Origin: Actinomycetota bacterium
Lineage (GTDB): Bacteria > Actinomycetota > Humimicrobiia > Hakubellales > JAMDDV01
Reading direction: 5' to 3'
DNA: 64,000 nucleotides
Assembly: GCA_023488455.1 (NCBI GenBank)
Contig: JAMDDV010000010.1
Coordinates: 62,001-126,000 of the forward strand
Part shown: positions 28,639 to 37,350 of the stretch, piece after piece
Position numbering within the stretch: the first letter of the stretch is position 1
Layout of the letters: every line of letters starts with the position of its first letter
The notes under the pieces: model-generated
Told to the model about the DNA's origin: nothing
Database searches by the model: none
What the model saw: only the letters and a program-made list of their open reading frames with translations
Translations under genes and position numbers: made by a program

Positions 28639-30325
28639 TTAAAATGATGGCCACCATGATCACTGTTGACATGATTATATTCTTTATGACACTGCTTGTT
28701 GAAATTTGATATTTGAGGAATTTATCGAAAAACCAAAAATATGTAAAACCGATGAAGGCCATGCACCCGAATAGCGAAAATAGCTGTAACAGCTTTTTAT
28801 TTGTCTTAAAGAGAAATGAGAACAGTCCAGGGAGCAATGCGAATATCACAAGTTGGATTGCCTGAAGGGGGTTTTCTCTCACGAAGTCAAGTGCTGACTT
28901 CAATAGCAAAAGGACTGCTGTATCTTGCTGTCCTGATGATATGTTTGGCCAGTTAATCATGAGGTTCGGGAGCGCACCTGAACTGAAAAATATCATCGAT
29001 ATTTCGGAGATCAAGGTGCCTGTGATGGCGACAGTTAAGCTCAGCGCTGGCTCGAAGAGGTAAGCAGCCAGGACTGTGGGCAGGAAACTCAATCCGCTCA
29101 TCCATAGCAGTGGGAAGAGTATCGTCAGTGCTCCAGCATTGAGGTCAAGAAATAATAGTGCTGCTGCGAAGACCCATAGTATTGAGTACATGATCCCAAT
29201 CTGAATGTTGAAGGAATATAGAAAGTAGAGAGGTCCTGCAGAACCCACGATGATTCCAAATTTTGGAAAGAAGTATGTCATGAAAAATGTGACTATTACC
29301 GCAGCACTGAATATTTGCACTGGGACCTGTCGGAAAAATATCCAGGAGATTATTACTGGTGTAATTGCGATCAGCGAGTAAAGGATTCGCAATATCGGCT
29401 GGTAAAATCTAAATAACTGTTTGGATAGATTTTTTACAATTGATACTGGCTCAAATTTAATTGTCCTGACCGGTCTTTTGGATATTTGAACTGTACTGTG
29501 CACTAGATTTTTAAGCTCAAGTTCTATTGAGCTGGGACTGCGGTCTATTAATTCCTCCAACTCATCTTTCAGATATGAGATATCATCAAGTCTTTGTGAG
29601 CGATGAATGGCAATACAGCTGTTTAACAGCTCATCTAATTTTTTGGGGACACTTTTATTTGTATCGCTTGGATTTCTGTATCTACTATCTTCAGGTGGGT
29701 ACTGTGGTATATTGCCTGTGAGCATTTCATATATTACTATGCCTGCTGCAAATATGTCGCTGAGTGAATCCATTGCTTCTCCTTCAAGGACTTCAGGAGC
29801 CATGTACTCCTCTGTCCCAAGGATGTAGCCCTCGTCTTCCTCGTATGATTCGCCAAGTATCCTTGCTATGCCAAAATCAGCCACTTTTATTTTTCCATCC
29901 CTGCTGATAAGGATATTTGATGGCTTGATGTCCAGATGTGCGATACCCCTTCGGTGGGCAGCTTCCAGAGCGCTGCAAACTTGATAAGCTATGGAGATTG
30001 CCTCGGATACTGACAGAGTAGCGCCTGAATCATAGATTTCCTGGAGGGAGGTGCCTTCAATTAGCTCCATTATCATATATACGTTATTTCGATCTTCCTG
30101 CAGGTCGTATATTGTGACTATATTTGGATGAGAAATCCTTGCGATGATTTTCGATTCCCTTATGAGGTATTCTGGATTGTGAGTGTCTTCGATGACCTTT
30201 ATCGCGACCTCTCGACCCATTCTTGAGTCGTATGCTCTGTATATCTTGCCAAATCCTCCCTGACCTATTGCTCCTGATATCTGATATCTACCCAGGAGCA
30301 TGTTTTGCGGTAGATCATTGTTCAT
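28595..30325 (-). CDS. Ser/Thr protein kinase with polytopic membrane C-terminus
   Basis: ~576 aa. The kinase domain (~1-265) has GQGGFGKIYRAYDS, VAIKVIED, the catalytic loop IAHLDIKPSNILI and DFGIARI. After a linker, residues ~310-570 form roughly eight or more hydrophobic helices with no motif I recognise; there are no PASTA repeats. It heads the cluster where mycobacteria have no kinase (theirs follows pbpA). ATG 30325 is preceded by GGGAGG, and I prefer it to the in-frame ATG 18 bp upstream. The polytopic part may be a sensor. Confidence 0.88.
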   Translation of the reverse strand: MNNDLPQNMLLGRYQISGAIGQGGFGKIYRAYDSRMGREVAIKVIEDTHNPEYLIRESKIIARISHPNIVTIYDLQEDRNNVYMIMELIEGTSLQEIYDSGATLSVSEAISIAYQVCSALEAAHRRGIAHLDIKPSNILISRDGKIKVADFGIARILGESYEEDEGYILGTEEYMAPEVLEGEAMDSLSDIFAAGIVIYEMLTGNIPQYPPEDSRYRNPSDTNKSVPKKLDELLNSCIAIHRSQRLDDISYLKDELEELIDRSPSSIELELKNLVHSTVQISKRPVRTIKFEPVSIVKNLSKQLFRFYQPILRILYSLIAITPVIISWIFFRQVPVQIFSAAVIVTFFMTYFFPKFGIIVGSAGPLYFLYSFNIQIGIMYSILWVFAAALLFLDLNAGALTILFPLLWMSGLSFLPTVLAAYLFEPALSLTVAITGTLISEISMIFFSSGALPNLMINWPNISSGQQDTAVLLLLKSALDFVRENPLQAIQLVIFALLPGLFSFLFKTNKKLLQLFSLFGCMAFIGFTYFWFFDKFLKYQISTSSVIKNIIMSTVIMVAIILIGGKETKSEPTKKN

Positions 30326-30384
30326 TAATTGCCCTCCCAACATAGTATTATATATTAGTGATATAATTACCAGACTGACAAACT

Positions 30385-30470
30385 GGGCGAGTGGCGGAAT
30401 TGGCAGACGCGCTGGGTTCAGGGTCCAGTGCCCACAAGGTTTGCGGGTTCAAATCCCGCCTCGCCCACCA
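30385..30470 (+). tRNA. tRNA-Leu (anticodon CAG)
   Basis: The acceptor stem GGGCGAG/CTCGCCC is perfect, with a D-arm GTGGCGGAATTGGCAGACGC, an anticodon arm CTGGG-TTCAGGG-TCCAG, a class-II variable arm and the T-arm GCGGGTTCAAATCCCGC. CCA is encoded. It lies divergently upstream of the kinase/FHA cluster, the same relative place as a tRNA-Leu near fhaA in mycobacteria (from memory). Confidence 0.97.
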
Positions 30471-30488
30471 GTTGCGTGGACAGGATAG

Positions 30489-31538
30489 ATGTCGTTATTA
30501 ATTTCCAGGAGAAAAAGGCGCAGAAGACTATATAGAATACCAATAATCCTCGTAATATTGGTGCTGGTTGTCCTGCTTGTACTTTACATAGTAGGAAGCT
30601 GTGGCAGAGAATCCAAGAAGAGTGTTGAATCAACAAAGGATGGGACATCGGCACTGTATGCGGAGTTTGTGACGGAATTAATCAAACAATCCAATGATAT
30701 AGCCGCTTCGTTCATGCAGTTACGTGAGCGCACCAGGGATCTGTCCAGGACTGAGCTGGAGATGAAGTTAGATGACTTGGCTAATATCAGTGACGAAATC
30801 AGTAAAGAAGCAGTCTTAAATACTCCTCCCCAGAAGATGATGAAGGCACATGCTTTTCTGCAAATATGTCTTGATCTACGCGCAAAAGCGATCAAGGATT
30901 ATAAACTTGCACTTTTTAATGCACTTGAGGATAAGGATATTGAGATCTCTACTTCGCAGATGTCAACTGCGCTAATGAATTTTTATCTGAGCGATATCAT
31001 GTTTCAGCGTTTTTTTGATGAATTTAATCTTGTGATATCAAACGAAGAAAATAGCGGGATTGAGATACCTACATCATCTTTTTTGAATAATCAGTCACTT
31101 TATGAAACGGCCAGCGTTGTAGAATACATAAATTCTTTGAAAACCGTGGAGACGTTACAACCTGAACATGGTGTAGCTCTGGATAGTAAAACTGTAGTTT
31201 TCTCTCCTGCTCCAAAGGGAGAACAGGAGGGATATATATTATTTGGTTACACCGAAAAGATTTCCGTGACGATTAATGTTGAGAATCAGGGCAATCAGAT
31301 CGAATCGAATGTTCCGTTTGTGGTTACCTTGAAATCCGAGATGGACCCAAATCCAAAGCAAAAGATGATCACGATAAAGGTTATTAATCCAGGTGAAAAG
31401 ATTCCGGTTTCTATCCCTGATATTCCAACATTTCCCGGTGCCAGGTGCTTGCTGACCCTGAAGGTTGGTCCCGTCATTGGAGAGAAATATGAAGGGAACA
31501 ACATAGCAGAATTTAAGATACTCGTGGAAGGACAATAA
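30489..31538 (+). CDS. membrane-anchored protein with C-terminal CARDB-like domain
   Basis: 349 aa. A basic N-terminus (SRRKRRRRLY) and one TM (IPIILVILVLVVLLVLYIVG) are followed by a helical extracytoplasmic region (~45-220). A C-terminal Ig-like domain (VTINVENQGNQIESNVPFVV ... NPGEKIPVSIPDI) looks like CARDB. No enzymatic motif is visible. It starts 18 bp after the tRNA and heads the envelope block DUF4446-M23-bactofilins; a role in the cell envelope is an inference from that position. Confidence 0.75.
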   Translation: MSLLISRRKRRRRLYRIPIILVILVLVVLLVLYIVGSCGRESKKSVESTKDGTSALYAEFVTELIKQSNDIAASFMQLRERTRDLSRTELEMKLDDLANISDEISKEAVLNTPPQKMMKAHAFLQICLDLRAKAIKDYKLALFNALEDKDIEISTSQMSTALMNFYLSDIMFQRFFDEFNLVISNEENSGIEIPTSSFLNNQSLYETASVVEYINSLKTVETLQPEHGVALDSKTVVFSPAPKGEQEGYILFGYTEKISVTINVENQGNQIESNVPFVVTLKSEMDPNPKQKMITIKVINPGEKIPVSIPDIPTFPGARCLLTLKVGPVIGEKYEGNNIAEFKILVEGQ

Positions 31539-31574
31539 ACGACTCTTATTGTAAATTTTTTGGCAGGTGGTTGA

Positions 31575-32060
31575 GTGCAATATCTTCTTTATTTCATAAT
31601 TTTTTTGATGATAGCCTGGCTTGGGTTCATCAGTTTCAGGCTACTTCGCATTGAGAAAAAGCTGTTGGCCCTCTTTCCAGAGGATAAGGAACAGGACATA
31701 CTTGACCTGTTGAGGGATATGATCAGGTATTTAAAGAGCTACGAGAAAAAGATTGATGATAATACCCAAATGGTCGATGAGATTGCGAAGAAAGTGGAAA
31801 GCTCAATTCAGGACATAGGAGTCATAAGATACGATGCGCTTAAAGGTATCGGGGGCAAGCTCAGCTTCAGCATCGCCCTGCTGGACAAAAAAAAGAGGGG
31901 CATAGTTCTTTCTTCCATAAATACGCGTGATACCTCAAGAGTTTATGCTAAGCCGGTGAATTCAGGTGGATCGAAATTTTTTCTTTCAGAAGAGGAGTTG
32001 AAAGCCATCAAAAACGCCGTTGCCTCTTCATTGGATGAAGAGGAAGATTATAGGGTTTGA
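31575..32060 (+). CDS. DUF4446 family protein
   Basis: 161 aa, GTG start with a GGCAGGTGG sequence upstream. It has an N-terminal TM (LLYFIIFLMIAWLGFISFRL), a short coiled coil and the conserved domain YDALKGIGGKLSFSIALLD ... GIVLSSINTRDTSRVYAKPV, which is typical of DUF4446. Function is unknown; the family is common in Firmicutes and Actinomycetota next to envelope genes. Confidence 0.85.
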   Translation: MQYLLYFIIFLMIAWLGFISFRLLRIEKKLLALFPEDKEQDILDLLRDMIRYLKSYEKKIDDNTQMVDEIAKKVESSIQDIGVIRYDALKGIGGKLSFSIALLDKKKRGIVLSSINTRDTSRVYAKPVNSGGSKFFLSEEELKAIKNAVASSLDEEEDYRV

Positions 32061-32061
32061 T

Positions 32062-32997
32062 TTGAACAAGGAACAAAGAAAAAAATATTACACAATCCTT
32101 TTAATTCCAAACTCCACAGGTCGATTAATAAAGTTTAGATTGCCACATATCAAATGGTATAAAGTTGGCATTGTGACAGCGCTGGTAGTGGCTGTAGCCG
32201 GAGCTCTAATTTATGACTATAAAGTCACGAAGATTAAGTTGGCAGAAACTGAAAGAAGACTAGGGATCACGAAGAATCTAATAATCGTCCAGGACAAGGA
32301 GATTAAGGAACTCAATGTTAAGGCTGAGGCTGTGCTGGAGCAGTTTGAGAGGATGAAAGATCTCGAAACGGATATAAAAGAATTGATCTACCAGGATGGC
32401 GATGTCAAACAGTTCGATGTGGTTGGAGTTTCGGAAGATGAGAAAGCTGAAGCTTTAAAGAAGATAAATCAAGATGTTCTCACCCAGGTTTCTGGTGGAC
32501 CTGAGGAGATTCCTGACCAGTTGGACGAGATTCTTAACGAAATCCCGAACATAAGTGAATCGCTTGTCGAGGGGAAGAATGATATAGAGGAGCAACAATA
32601 TAAATTAGCGCATACTCCCTCAATATGGCCGACGTGGGGAGTGATAACCACTTATTTTAACAATGAGAAATCCTCGGGAGTGTATATACAAGGCAGGCAT
32701 GCGGGGATTGATATTGCGAATAACTCAGAGACTCCAATTAATTCGGCAGCAGATGGTGTCGTGATTCATGCCAGTTATGCACCTTATTATGGTAACTTAG
32801 TCATAATAGATCATGATTTTGGGATACGCACTGTTTACGGACACCTGGAGCAGATAGACGTTGATGTTGGCGACCATGTGGAGAAGGACCAGACGATCGG
32901 ATTGATGGGTAGCACTGGGAGAAGCACAGGACCGCATCTTCATTATGAGGTGCGAGAGAATAATATCCCTGTAAACCCGTTTTTATATCTGCCATAG
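32062..32997 (+). CDS. M23-family peptidoglycan endopeptidase with coiled coil
   Basis: ~311 aa. TM near residues 30-47 (KVGIVTALVVAVAGALIY), then a coiled coil (~55-130) and a C-terminal LytM domain. The zinc ligands are in GRHAGIDIAN (H, D) and GPHLHYEVR (HxH), with VYGHLEQ between. It would cleave stem-peptide crosslinks. I chose TTG 32062 just after the DUF4446 stop; an ATG at 32035 or 32020 inside the previous gene is possible. The two bactofilin genes follow at once, and bactofilin-M23 partnerships are known from other bacteria. Confidence 0.9.
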   Translation: MNKEQRKKYYTILLIPNSTGRLIKFRLPHIKWYKVGIVTALVVAVAGALIYDYKVTKIKLAETERRLGITKNLIIVQDKEIKELNVKAEAVLEQFERMKDLETDIKELIYQDGDVKQFDVVGVSEDEKAEALKKINQDVLTQVSGGPEEIPDQLDEILNEIPNISESLVEGKNDIEEQQYKLAHTPSIWPTWGVITTYFNNEKSSGVYIQGRHAGIDIANNSETPINSAADGVVIHASYAPYYGNLVIIDHDFGIRTVYGHLEQIDVDVGDHVEKDQTIGLMGSTGRSTGPHLHYEVRENNIPVNPFLYLP

Positions 32998-33021
32998 TAA
33001 TAATATTTTAAAATATTAGAT

Positions 33022-33417
33022 ATGGGATCAAAAAAAGAACTTAAACAAAAAATCGAAGAGATTAAAAAGGCGAGGGCTGGGAAAGTTTATAATGTCATAA
33101 ACCAGGGTGAGAGATTTGAGGGTAAGTTAAACTTATCAAGCAGTATCAGAATTGATGGAGAGGTATCAGGCGAAATTAATTGCGAGGGGCTTGTCATCTT
33201 GGGGAAGAACGCGGTTGTGAGGGGGAAAGTCTCAGCGGTCGAGGTAATTATCGCCGGTAATTTTGAAGGTGAAGTTGAGACAACTGGGGTACTTGAACTG
33301 GAACCCACATGTCATCTGAAGGGCGATGTTAAGGTTAGATATCTTGTGATACACGAGGGTGCGTTTTTTCTTGGCAATACCACTATGGTTACGCCTGACA
33401 CTGAACAAAACAGGTAG
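33022..33417 (+). CDS. bactofilin (polymer-forming cytoskeletal protein)
   Basis: 131 aa. The central beta-helix repeat pattern includes EGKLNLSSSIRIDGEVSGEI, VILGKNAVVRGKVSAVEVII, GNFEGEVETTGVLEL and CHLKGDV, diagnostic of bactofilins, which polymerise without nucleotide. The N-terminal 30 residues are basic and helical. It lies 24 bp after the M23 gene and is the first of two paralogues. Confidence 0.92.
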   Translation: MGSKKELKQKIEEIKKARAGKVYNVINQGERFEGKLNLSSSIRIDGEVSGEINCEGLVILGKNAVVRGKVSAVEVIIAGNFEGEVETTGVLELEPTCHLKGDVKVRYLVIHEGAFFLGNTTMVTPDTEQNR

Positions 33418-33476
33418 CTTTGATAAGAGCCCTGTGTCGTCAGTTATAACTCCAGGACCAAGGTCGTCAATGTCAA

Positions 33477-33506
33477 TAGACATTATTGTTAAAGTGATGT
33501 TATAAT
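33477..33506 (+). promoter_or_regulatory. putative sigma70-type promoter for the second bactofilin gene
   Basis: TAGACA (33477-33482) and TATAAT (33501-33506) are separated by 18 bp in the 170-bp gap before the second bactofilin. The gap carries no open frame of note. Confidence 0.45.
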
Positions 33507-33587
33507 TTACGCCCGTATTAAACTGGGCGGAGATTTGAGTTGGTCCGTACATCTAATCTTTCACAAAAAATTAACGAGGGGGAAAAG

Positions 33588-34076
33588 ATGAGCTTCAAAG
33601 TTGATACAAGAGAGCAAAAAGAGATTGTAACGAAATCAGGCGAAAGAAAGATTTTAACCGTAATTGGAAATGGCGATAGGGTAGAGGGCAAGATCAAGGT
33701 TTCAAATTCTGTGAGAATTGATGGAGAGGTCTTAGGCGAAATCCACTCAGCAGGACTTGTTATTGTGGGTAAGGATGCTTCAGTGGGTGGCAATATCTTT
33801 TCGGCTGAAGCTACAGTAGCTGGTAGGGTTGAAGGTGGGATTGAGGCATCTGGGACGGTGGAGCTTGAGTCAAAATGTTTTTTTAAAGGTGATTTAAAGG
33901 CAAAAAATCTGGTTGTACACGAAGGAGCAATTTTCCTGGGTCAGGTTTCAATGGAGATACCGGAAGATGTAAAGAATCTAGGCAAGGTAGTTTCAAGTAT
34001 TAAGGATGAAAAGATCAGCCTTGAATCTGAACCAGAAGATGAATTCAAAATTGCTCCTGATATTAAAAAGTTCTGA
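33588..34076 (+). CDS. bactofilin (second paralogue)
   Basis: 162 aa from ATG 33588, which is preceded by GAGGGGGAAAAG; an upstream TTG at 33540 lacks such a site. The beta-helix core matches the first paralogue (VEGKIKVSNSVRIDGEVLGE, VGKDASVGGNIFSAEATVAG, CFFKGDLKAKNLVVHEGA). A longer acidic C-terminal tail (~35 residues) differs and could set membrane or partner binding. Two adjacent paralogues may copolymerise. Confidence 0.92.
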   Translation: MSFKVDTREQKEIVTKSGERKILTVIGNGDRVEGKIKVSNSVRIDGEVLGEIHSAGLVIVGKDASVGGNIFSAEATVAGRVEGGIEASGTVELESKCFFKGDLKAKNLVVHEGAIFLGQVSMEIPEDVKNLGKVVSSIKDEKISLESEPEDEFKIAPDIKKF

Positions 34077-34088
34077 TTACCCGAAAGA

Positions 34089-34952
34089 GTGATTTTGGTT
34101 AAGATTGGTTATTTGGGGCCTGCCGGTACTTTTACGGAAGAGGCCTTGCTTTATGTATCTCATGGTCTAAAGATCGACCCCATTGCATTCTTAAGCGTTG
34201 AGGATGTTGCCAGGGCTGTTGAAGTTAATGAGGTTGACCTGGGCATTGTACCCATAGAGAACTCAATCGAAGGTTCGGTGAACGCGACGCTCGATATGCT
34301 TATCTTCGAAAGCGAAGTGAAGATAGTAGGGGAGATAATACACCAGATCAATAACTGCCTTTTGATAAATCACGGTTCCAGCATTGAAAGGATAAAGGAA
34401 GTTTTCTCCCACCCCCATGCGCTTGCTCAGTGCAGGAAACATATCTCGAGTAATTTAAAAAATGTGGTCATAAGAGCGGCGAACTCAACAGCAGAGGCCG
34501 CGCGGCTTGCGGCGGAAGCAGGGCTAAGCGCAGCGGCAATTGGCAATAAAGCAGCAGCAGAGATCTATGGATTGGAAGTGCTGCAGGAACATATAGAGGA
34601 TTTCGCGGATAATAAAACCAGGTTTGCTCTTTTAGGTAATAAGGTGCCCAAAAAGTCGAAACACGATAAGACCTCGATAGCATGTTTTCTTTTTCATGAC
34701 AGACCCGGGAGCCTTCTGCAGATGCTGCAGGAGTTTGCATTCAGATATATCAACCTTACCAAAATAGAATCAAGGCCGTCAAAACGAGGCTTGGGGCAAT
34801 ATGTATTTCTGATCGATATGGAGGGACATATTGATGACCCCGACTTATCATCAGCGATCAAGTGCTTGACATGTAAAATAGATAAGGTCAAGTTTCTCGG
34901 TTCATACCCCAGAAATGTCAGGATGCTTTCAGAAATAGAAGGAATATTGTGA
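34089..34952 (+). CDS. pheA: prephenate dehydratase (PDT + ACT)
   Basis: 287 aa, monofunctional. The PDT domain has GYLGPAGTFTEEALLY, VPIENSIEGSVNATLDML, SHPHALAQCRKHI, ANSTAEAARLAAE and the catalytic TRF motif in DNKTRFALLG. The C-terminal ACT domain has DRPGSLLQMLQEFAFRYINL and ESRPSKRGLGQYVFLID for feedback by Phe. It turns prephenate into phenylpyruvate. GTG start; its TGA overlaps the GTG of serS (GTGA). Confidence 0.95.
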   Translation: MILVKIGYLGPAGTFTEEALLYVSHGLKIDPIAFLSVEDVARAVEVNEVDLGIVPIENSIEGSVNATLDMLIFESEVKIVGEIIHQINNCLLINHGSSIERIKEVFSHPHALAQCRKHISSNLKNVVIRAANSTAEAARLAAEAGLSAAAIGNKAAAEIYGLEVLQEHIEDFADNKTRFALLGNKVPKKSKHDKTSIACFLFHDRPGSLLQMLQEFAFRYINLTKIESRPSKRGLGQYVFLIDMEGHIDDPDLSSAIKCLTCKIDKVKFLGSYPRNVRMLSEIEGIL

Positions 34953-36217
34953 TCGATTTAAAGATATTGCAGCAAAATCCCGACCTGATTAAAGAAGAAG
35001 TAAAAAAGCGCGGATATGGGATCGATGTGGAAGCGATCATTAAGCTTGACGAAGACAGGAGAGAGCTGATAACCAGGATTGATTCACTAAGGGCGGAGAA
35101 GAACAGGGTATCAGAGCTAATTCCCAAATTAAGAGATCAGGAAAAAGTTGTCATGATCGAGGAGATGAAAAAGGTCTCGCAGGAACTGAAGGATCTGGAG
35201 CCTCGACTAAAGGAGACTGAGGATTTTCTTTTTGAGGAAATGTCGAATTTGCCGAACTTTACTCACGAGAGTGTTCCTGTTGGGGCGGATCCCAGTTGTA
35301 ATATTGTTCACAGCACATGGGGCAAAAAACCGGAGTTCGATTTTAAACCACTTTCACATGTGGAACTTGGTGAGTTATTGGATCTCGTTGATAACGAAAG
35401 AGGAGTGCGCACCAGCGGAGCAAGGTTTGCATATCTGAAGAGGGAAGCGGTTTTAATGGAGTTCGCTCTCGTAAACTATGTTTTTGATTTATTGCTTAAG
35501 AAAGGGCTTGTTCCGATAGTGCCACCAGTCCTGGTCAAGAAGGAAGCCATGTACGGAACGGGTTTTCTCCCAGCCGAGGAGACCGAATATTATTCTGTCA
35601 AATTTGATGACCTCTACCTTGTTGGAACTGCTGAAGTCCCGCTCTGCTCGCTCCATATGGGTGAAATCCTTAGCGCACCTTCTCTTCCACTAAGATATGC
35701 TGGTTTCTCCTCATGTTTCAGGCGTGAGGCAGGATCGTACGGCAAGGATCTGGGTGGAATTTTCAGGGTCCATCAGTTTGATAAGGTGGAGATGTTCATT
35801 TTCAGCAAAGAGGAAGAGTCGTGGACCGAATATGAGTTCCTGCGCGCGACGATGGAAGAGATAATGCAGAGGCTTGGTTTTCATTACCGTGTTATGAACA
35901 TGTGCACTGGCGATATTGGTGCACCAAATGCAAAAAAATATGATCTGGAGGTATGGTTTCCTTCCCAACAGAATTACCGTGAACTTGTCTCGTGCAGCAA
36001 TGATACTGATTTTCAGGCGAGAAGGCTTAATATTCGCTACAGGGAAAACGATAGGATAAAGTTTGTACATACGATGAACAGCACGGCCTGTGCAATGGGT
36101 CGAACCCTGATCGCAATTTTTGAGAATTACCAACAGGAAGACGGTACGATAGTCATCCCTGAGGTGCTCAGGCCGTATCTCGGCGGGAAAGAAAAAATAC
36201 CGTTTCTACCTCGATAG
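34949..36217 (+). CDS. serS: seryl-tRNA synthetase
   Basis: 422 aa, class II. The N-terminal antiparallel coiled-coil arm (residues ~25-110) binds the long variable arm of tRNA-Ser. The core has GTAEVPLCSLHMGEIL, motif 2 FSSCFRREAGSYGKDLGGIF and motif 3 STACAMGRTLIAIFENYQ. A tRNA-Ser(TGA) gene follows 52 bp downstream, a neat pairing of enzyme and substrate. It is translationally coupled to pheA. Confidence 0.97.
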   Translation: MIDLKILQQNPDLIKEEVKKRGYGIDVEAIIKLDEDRRELITRIDSLRAEKNRVSELIPKLRDQEKVVMIEEMKKVSQELKDLEPRLKETEDFLFEEMSNLPNFTHESVPVGADPSCNIVHSTWGKKPEFDFKPLSHVELGELLDLVDNERGVRTSGARFAYLKREAVLMEFALVNYVFDLLLKKGLVPIVPPVLVKKEAMYGTGFLPAEETEYYSVKFDDLYLVGTAEVPLCSLHMGEILSAPSLPLRYAGFSSCFRREAGSYGKDLGGIFRVHQFDKVEMFIFSKEEESWTEYEFLRATMEEIMQRLGFHYRVMNMCTGDIGAPNAKKYDLEVWFPSQQNYRELVSCSNDTDFQARRLNIRYRENDRIKFVHTMNSTACAMGRTLIAIFENYQQEDGTIVIPEVLRPYLGGKEKIPFLPR

Positions 36218-36269
36218 CGATTGTTGTTTGGGAAGCTAACCCTATGTTAAACTGAATCCGATTTTTTCA

Positions 36270-36358
36270 GGAGGGGTGGCAGAGCGGTTGAATGCGGCGG
36301 TCTTGAAAACCGTTGAGGGTTATACCCTCCGGGGGTTCGAATCCCTCCCCCTCCGCCA
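36270..36358 (+). tRNA. tRNA-Ser (anticodon TGA)
   Basis: The acceptor GGAGGGG/CCCCTCC is perfect, with anticodon loop CTTGAAA, a long variable arm (GAGGGTTATACCCTC), the T-arm GGGGGTTCGAATCCCTC and an encoded CCA. It lies directly after serS. Confidence 0.97.
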
Positions 36359-36457
36359 GCTTGAAAATGACTCTTTCAAACCAATTTAAACAGCGGTGGA
36401 TGAAGAAGATCAAATCTACAAATTAAGTTTACGTTGTGAAAATTAGGGAGGGCTACT

Positions 36458-37330
36458 ATGGAAAAAAGAAGACTTGGTAAGACTGAGCATATGAGTTCCA
36501 TAGTTATATTTGGCGGTGCGGCTTTGGGTTCTGTTTCGCAAAGAGAAGCAGATCATGCGATCCAACTGATAATTGAACATGGTGTTAACCATATCGATGT
36601 CGCTCCCTCCTATGGAGATGCGGAAGTAAGATTGGGTCCATGGATGAACAAGATCCGCAAAAATGTTTTCTTAAGTTGTAAAACCGCGGAGCGAACTAAG
36701 ATTAGGGCTCGAGAGGAATTGCATCGCTCTCTTGAGAGATTAAAAGTTGGCTCATTTGACTTGTACCAACTTCATGCAGTGGATAAAATGTCCGATCTGG
36801 AAACAGCCCTGGGATCAAATGGGGCAATGGAGGCCATAATTGAAGCTCGTGATGAAGGTTTATTACGTTTTATCGGAATAACAGGTCATAATCTTTCTTT
36901 GCAAATTGATGCATTAACTCTTTTTGATTTTGATACCGTGATGTTTCCACTCAACTTCATCATGTACTCAAATGAGGCATACCGAAAGAAATGTGAAGAA
37001 ATTATAGATCTGGCAAGAAAAAAGGATATGGGTGTTATGGCGATCAAGACCATAGCAAGGGGGAACTGGGGAAAGAAGCTACAGGAATTGCCGTTTGATA
37101 AACGTCCTTATTCCACGTGGTACGAGCCGTTTGATACCCAGAAGAGTATCGATGACTGTCTTCATTTTGCGCTGTCACAAGATATATCAAGTGCGGTGAT
37201 TGCAGGTGACACTAAACTACTTCAAATGATCCTTGATGCTGCTGAAAGATATCAACCAATGAGTAAGGATAAGCAATTTGAGCTGATTAAAGCAGTCTCA
37301 GCCTTTAAAATGCTTGCTTTTCCTTCTTAA
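36458..37330 (+). CDS. aldo/keto reductase
   Basis: 290 aa. TIM-barrel AKR features: HIDVAPSYGDAEVRLG (catalytic Asp/Tyr), LSCKTAERT (Lys), SLERLKVGSFDLYQLHAV (His) and GVMAIKTIARGNWG. No C-terminal ferredoxin-like cysteine cluster is present, unlike some longer relatives. Substrate unknown. A Shine-Dalgarno sequence (GGGAGGG) precedes the ATG. A methyltransferase gene starts 20 bp downstream. Confidence 0.9.
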   Translation: MEKRRLGKTEHMSSIVIFGGAALGSVSQREADHAIQLIIEHGVNHIDVAPSYGDAEVRLGPWMNKIRKNVFLSCKTAERTKIRAREELHRSLERLKVGSFDLYQLHAVDKMSDLETALGSNGAMEAIIEARDEGLLRFIGITGHNLSLQIDALTLFDFDTVMFPLNFIMYSNEAYRKKCEEIIDLARKKDMGVMAIKTIARGNWGKKLQELPFDKRPYSTWYEPFDTQKSIDDCLHFALSQDISSAVIAGDTKLLQMILDAAERYQPMSKDKQFELIKAVSAFKMLAFPS

Positions 37331-37350
37331 GTTTAAAGGAAGGTGAAAAT

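Noticed and set aside
34949..35000. T-box or other riboswitch before serS
   Set aside because: serS starts inside the pheA stop, so there is no leader; no specifier hairpin was seen.
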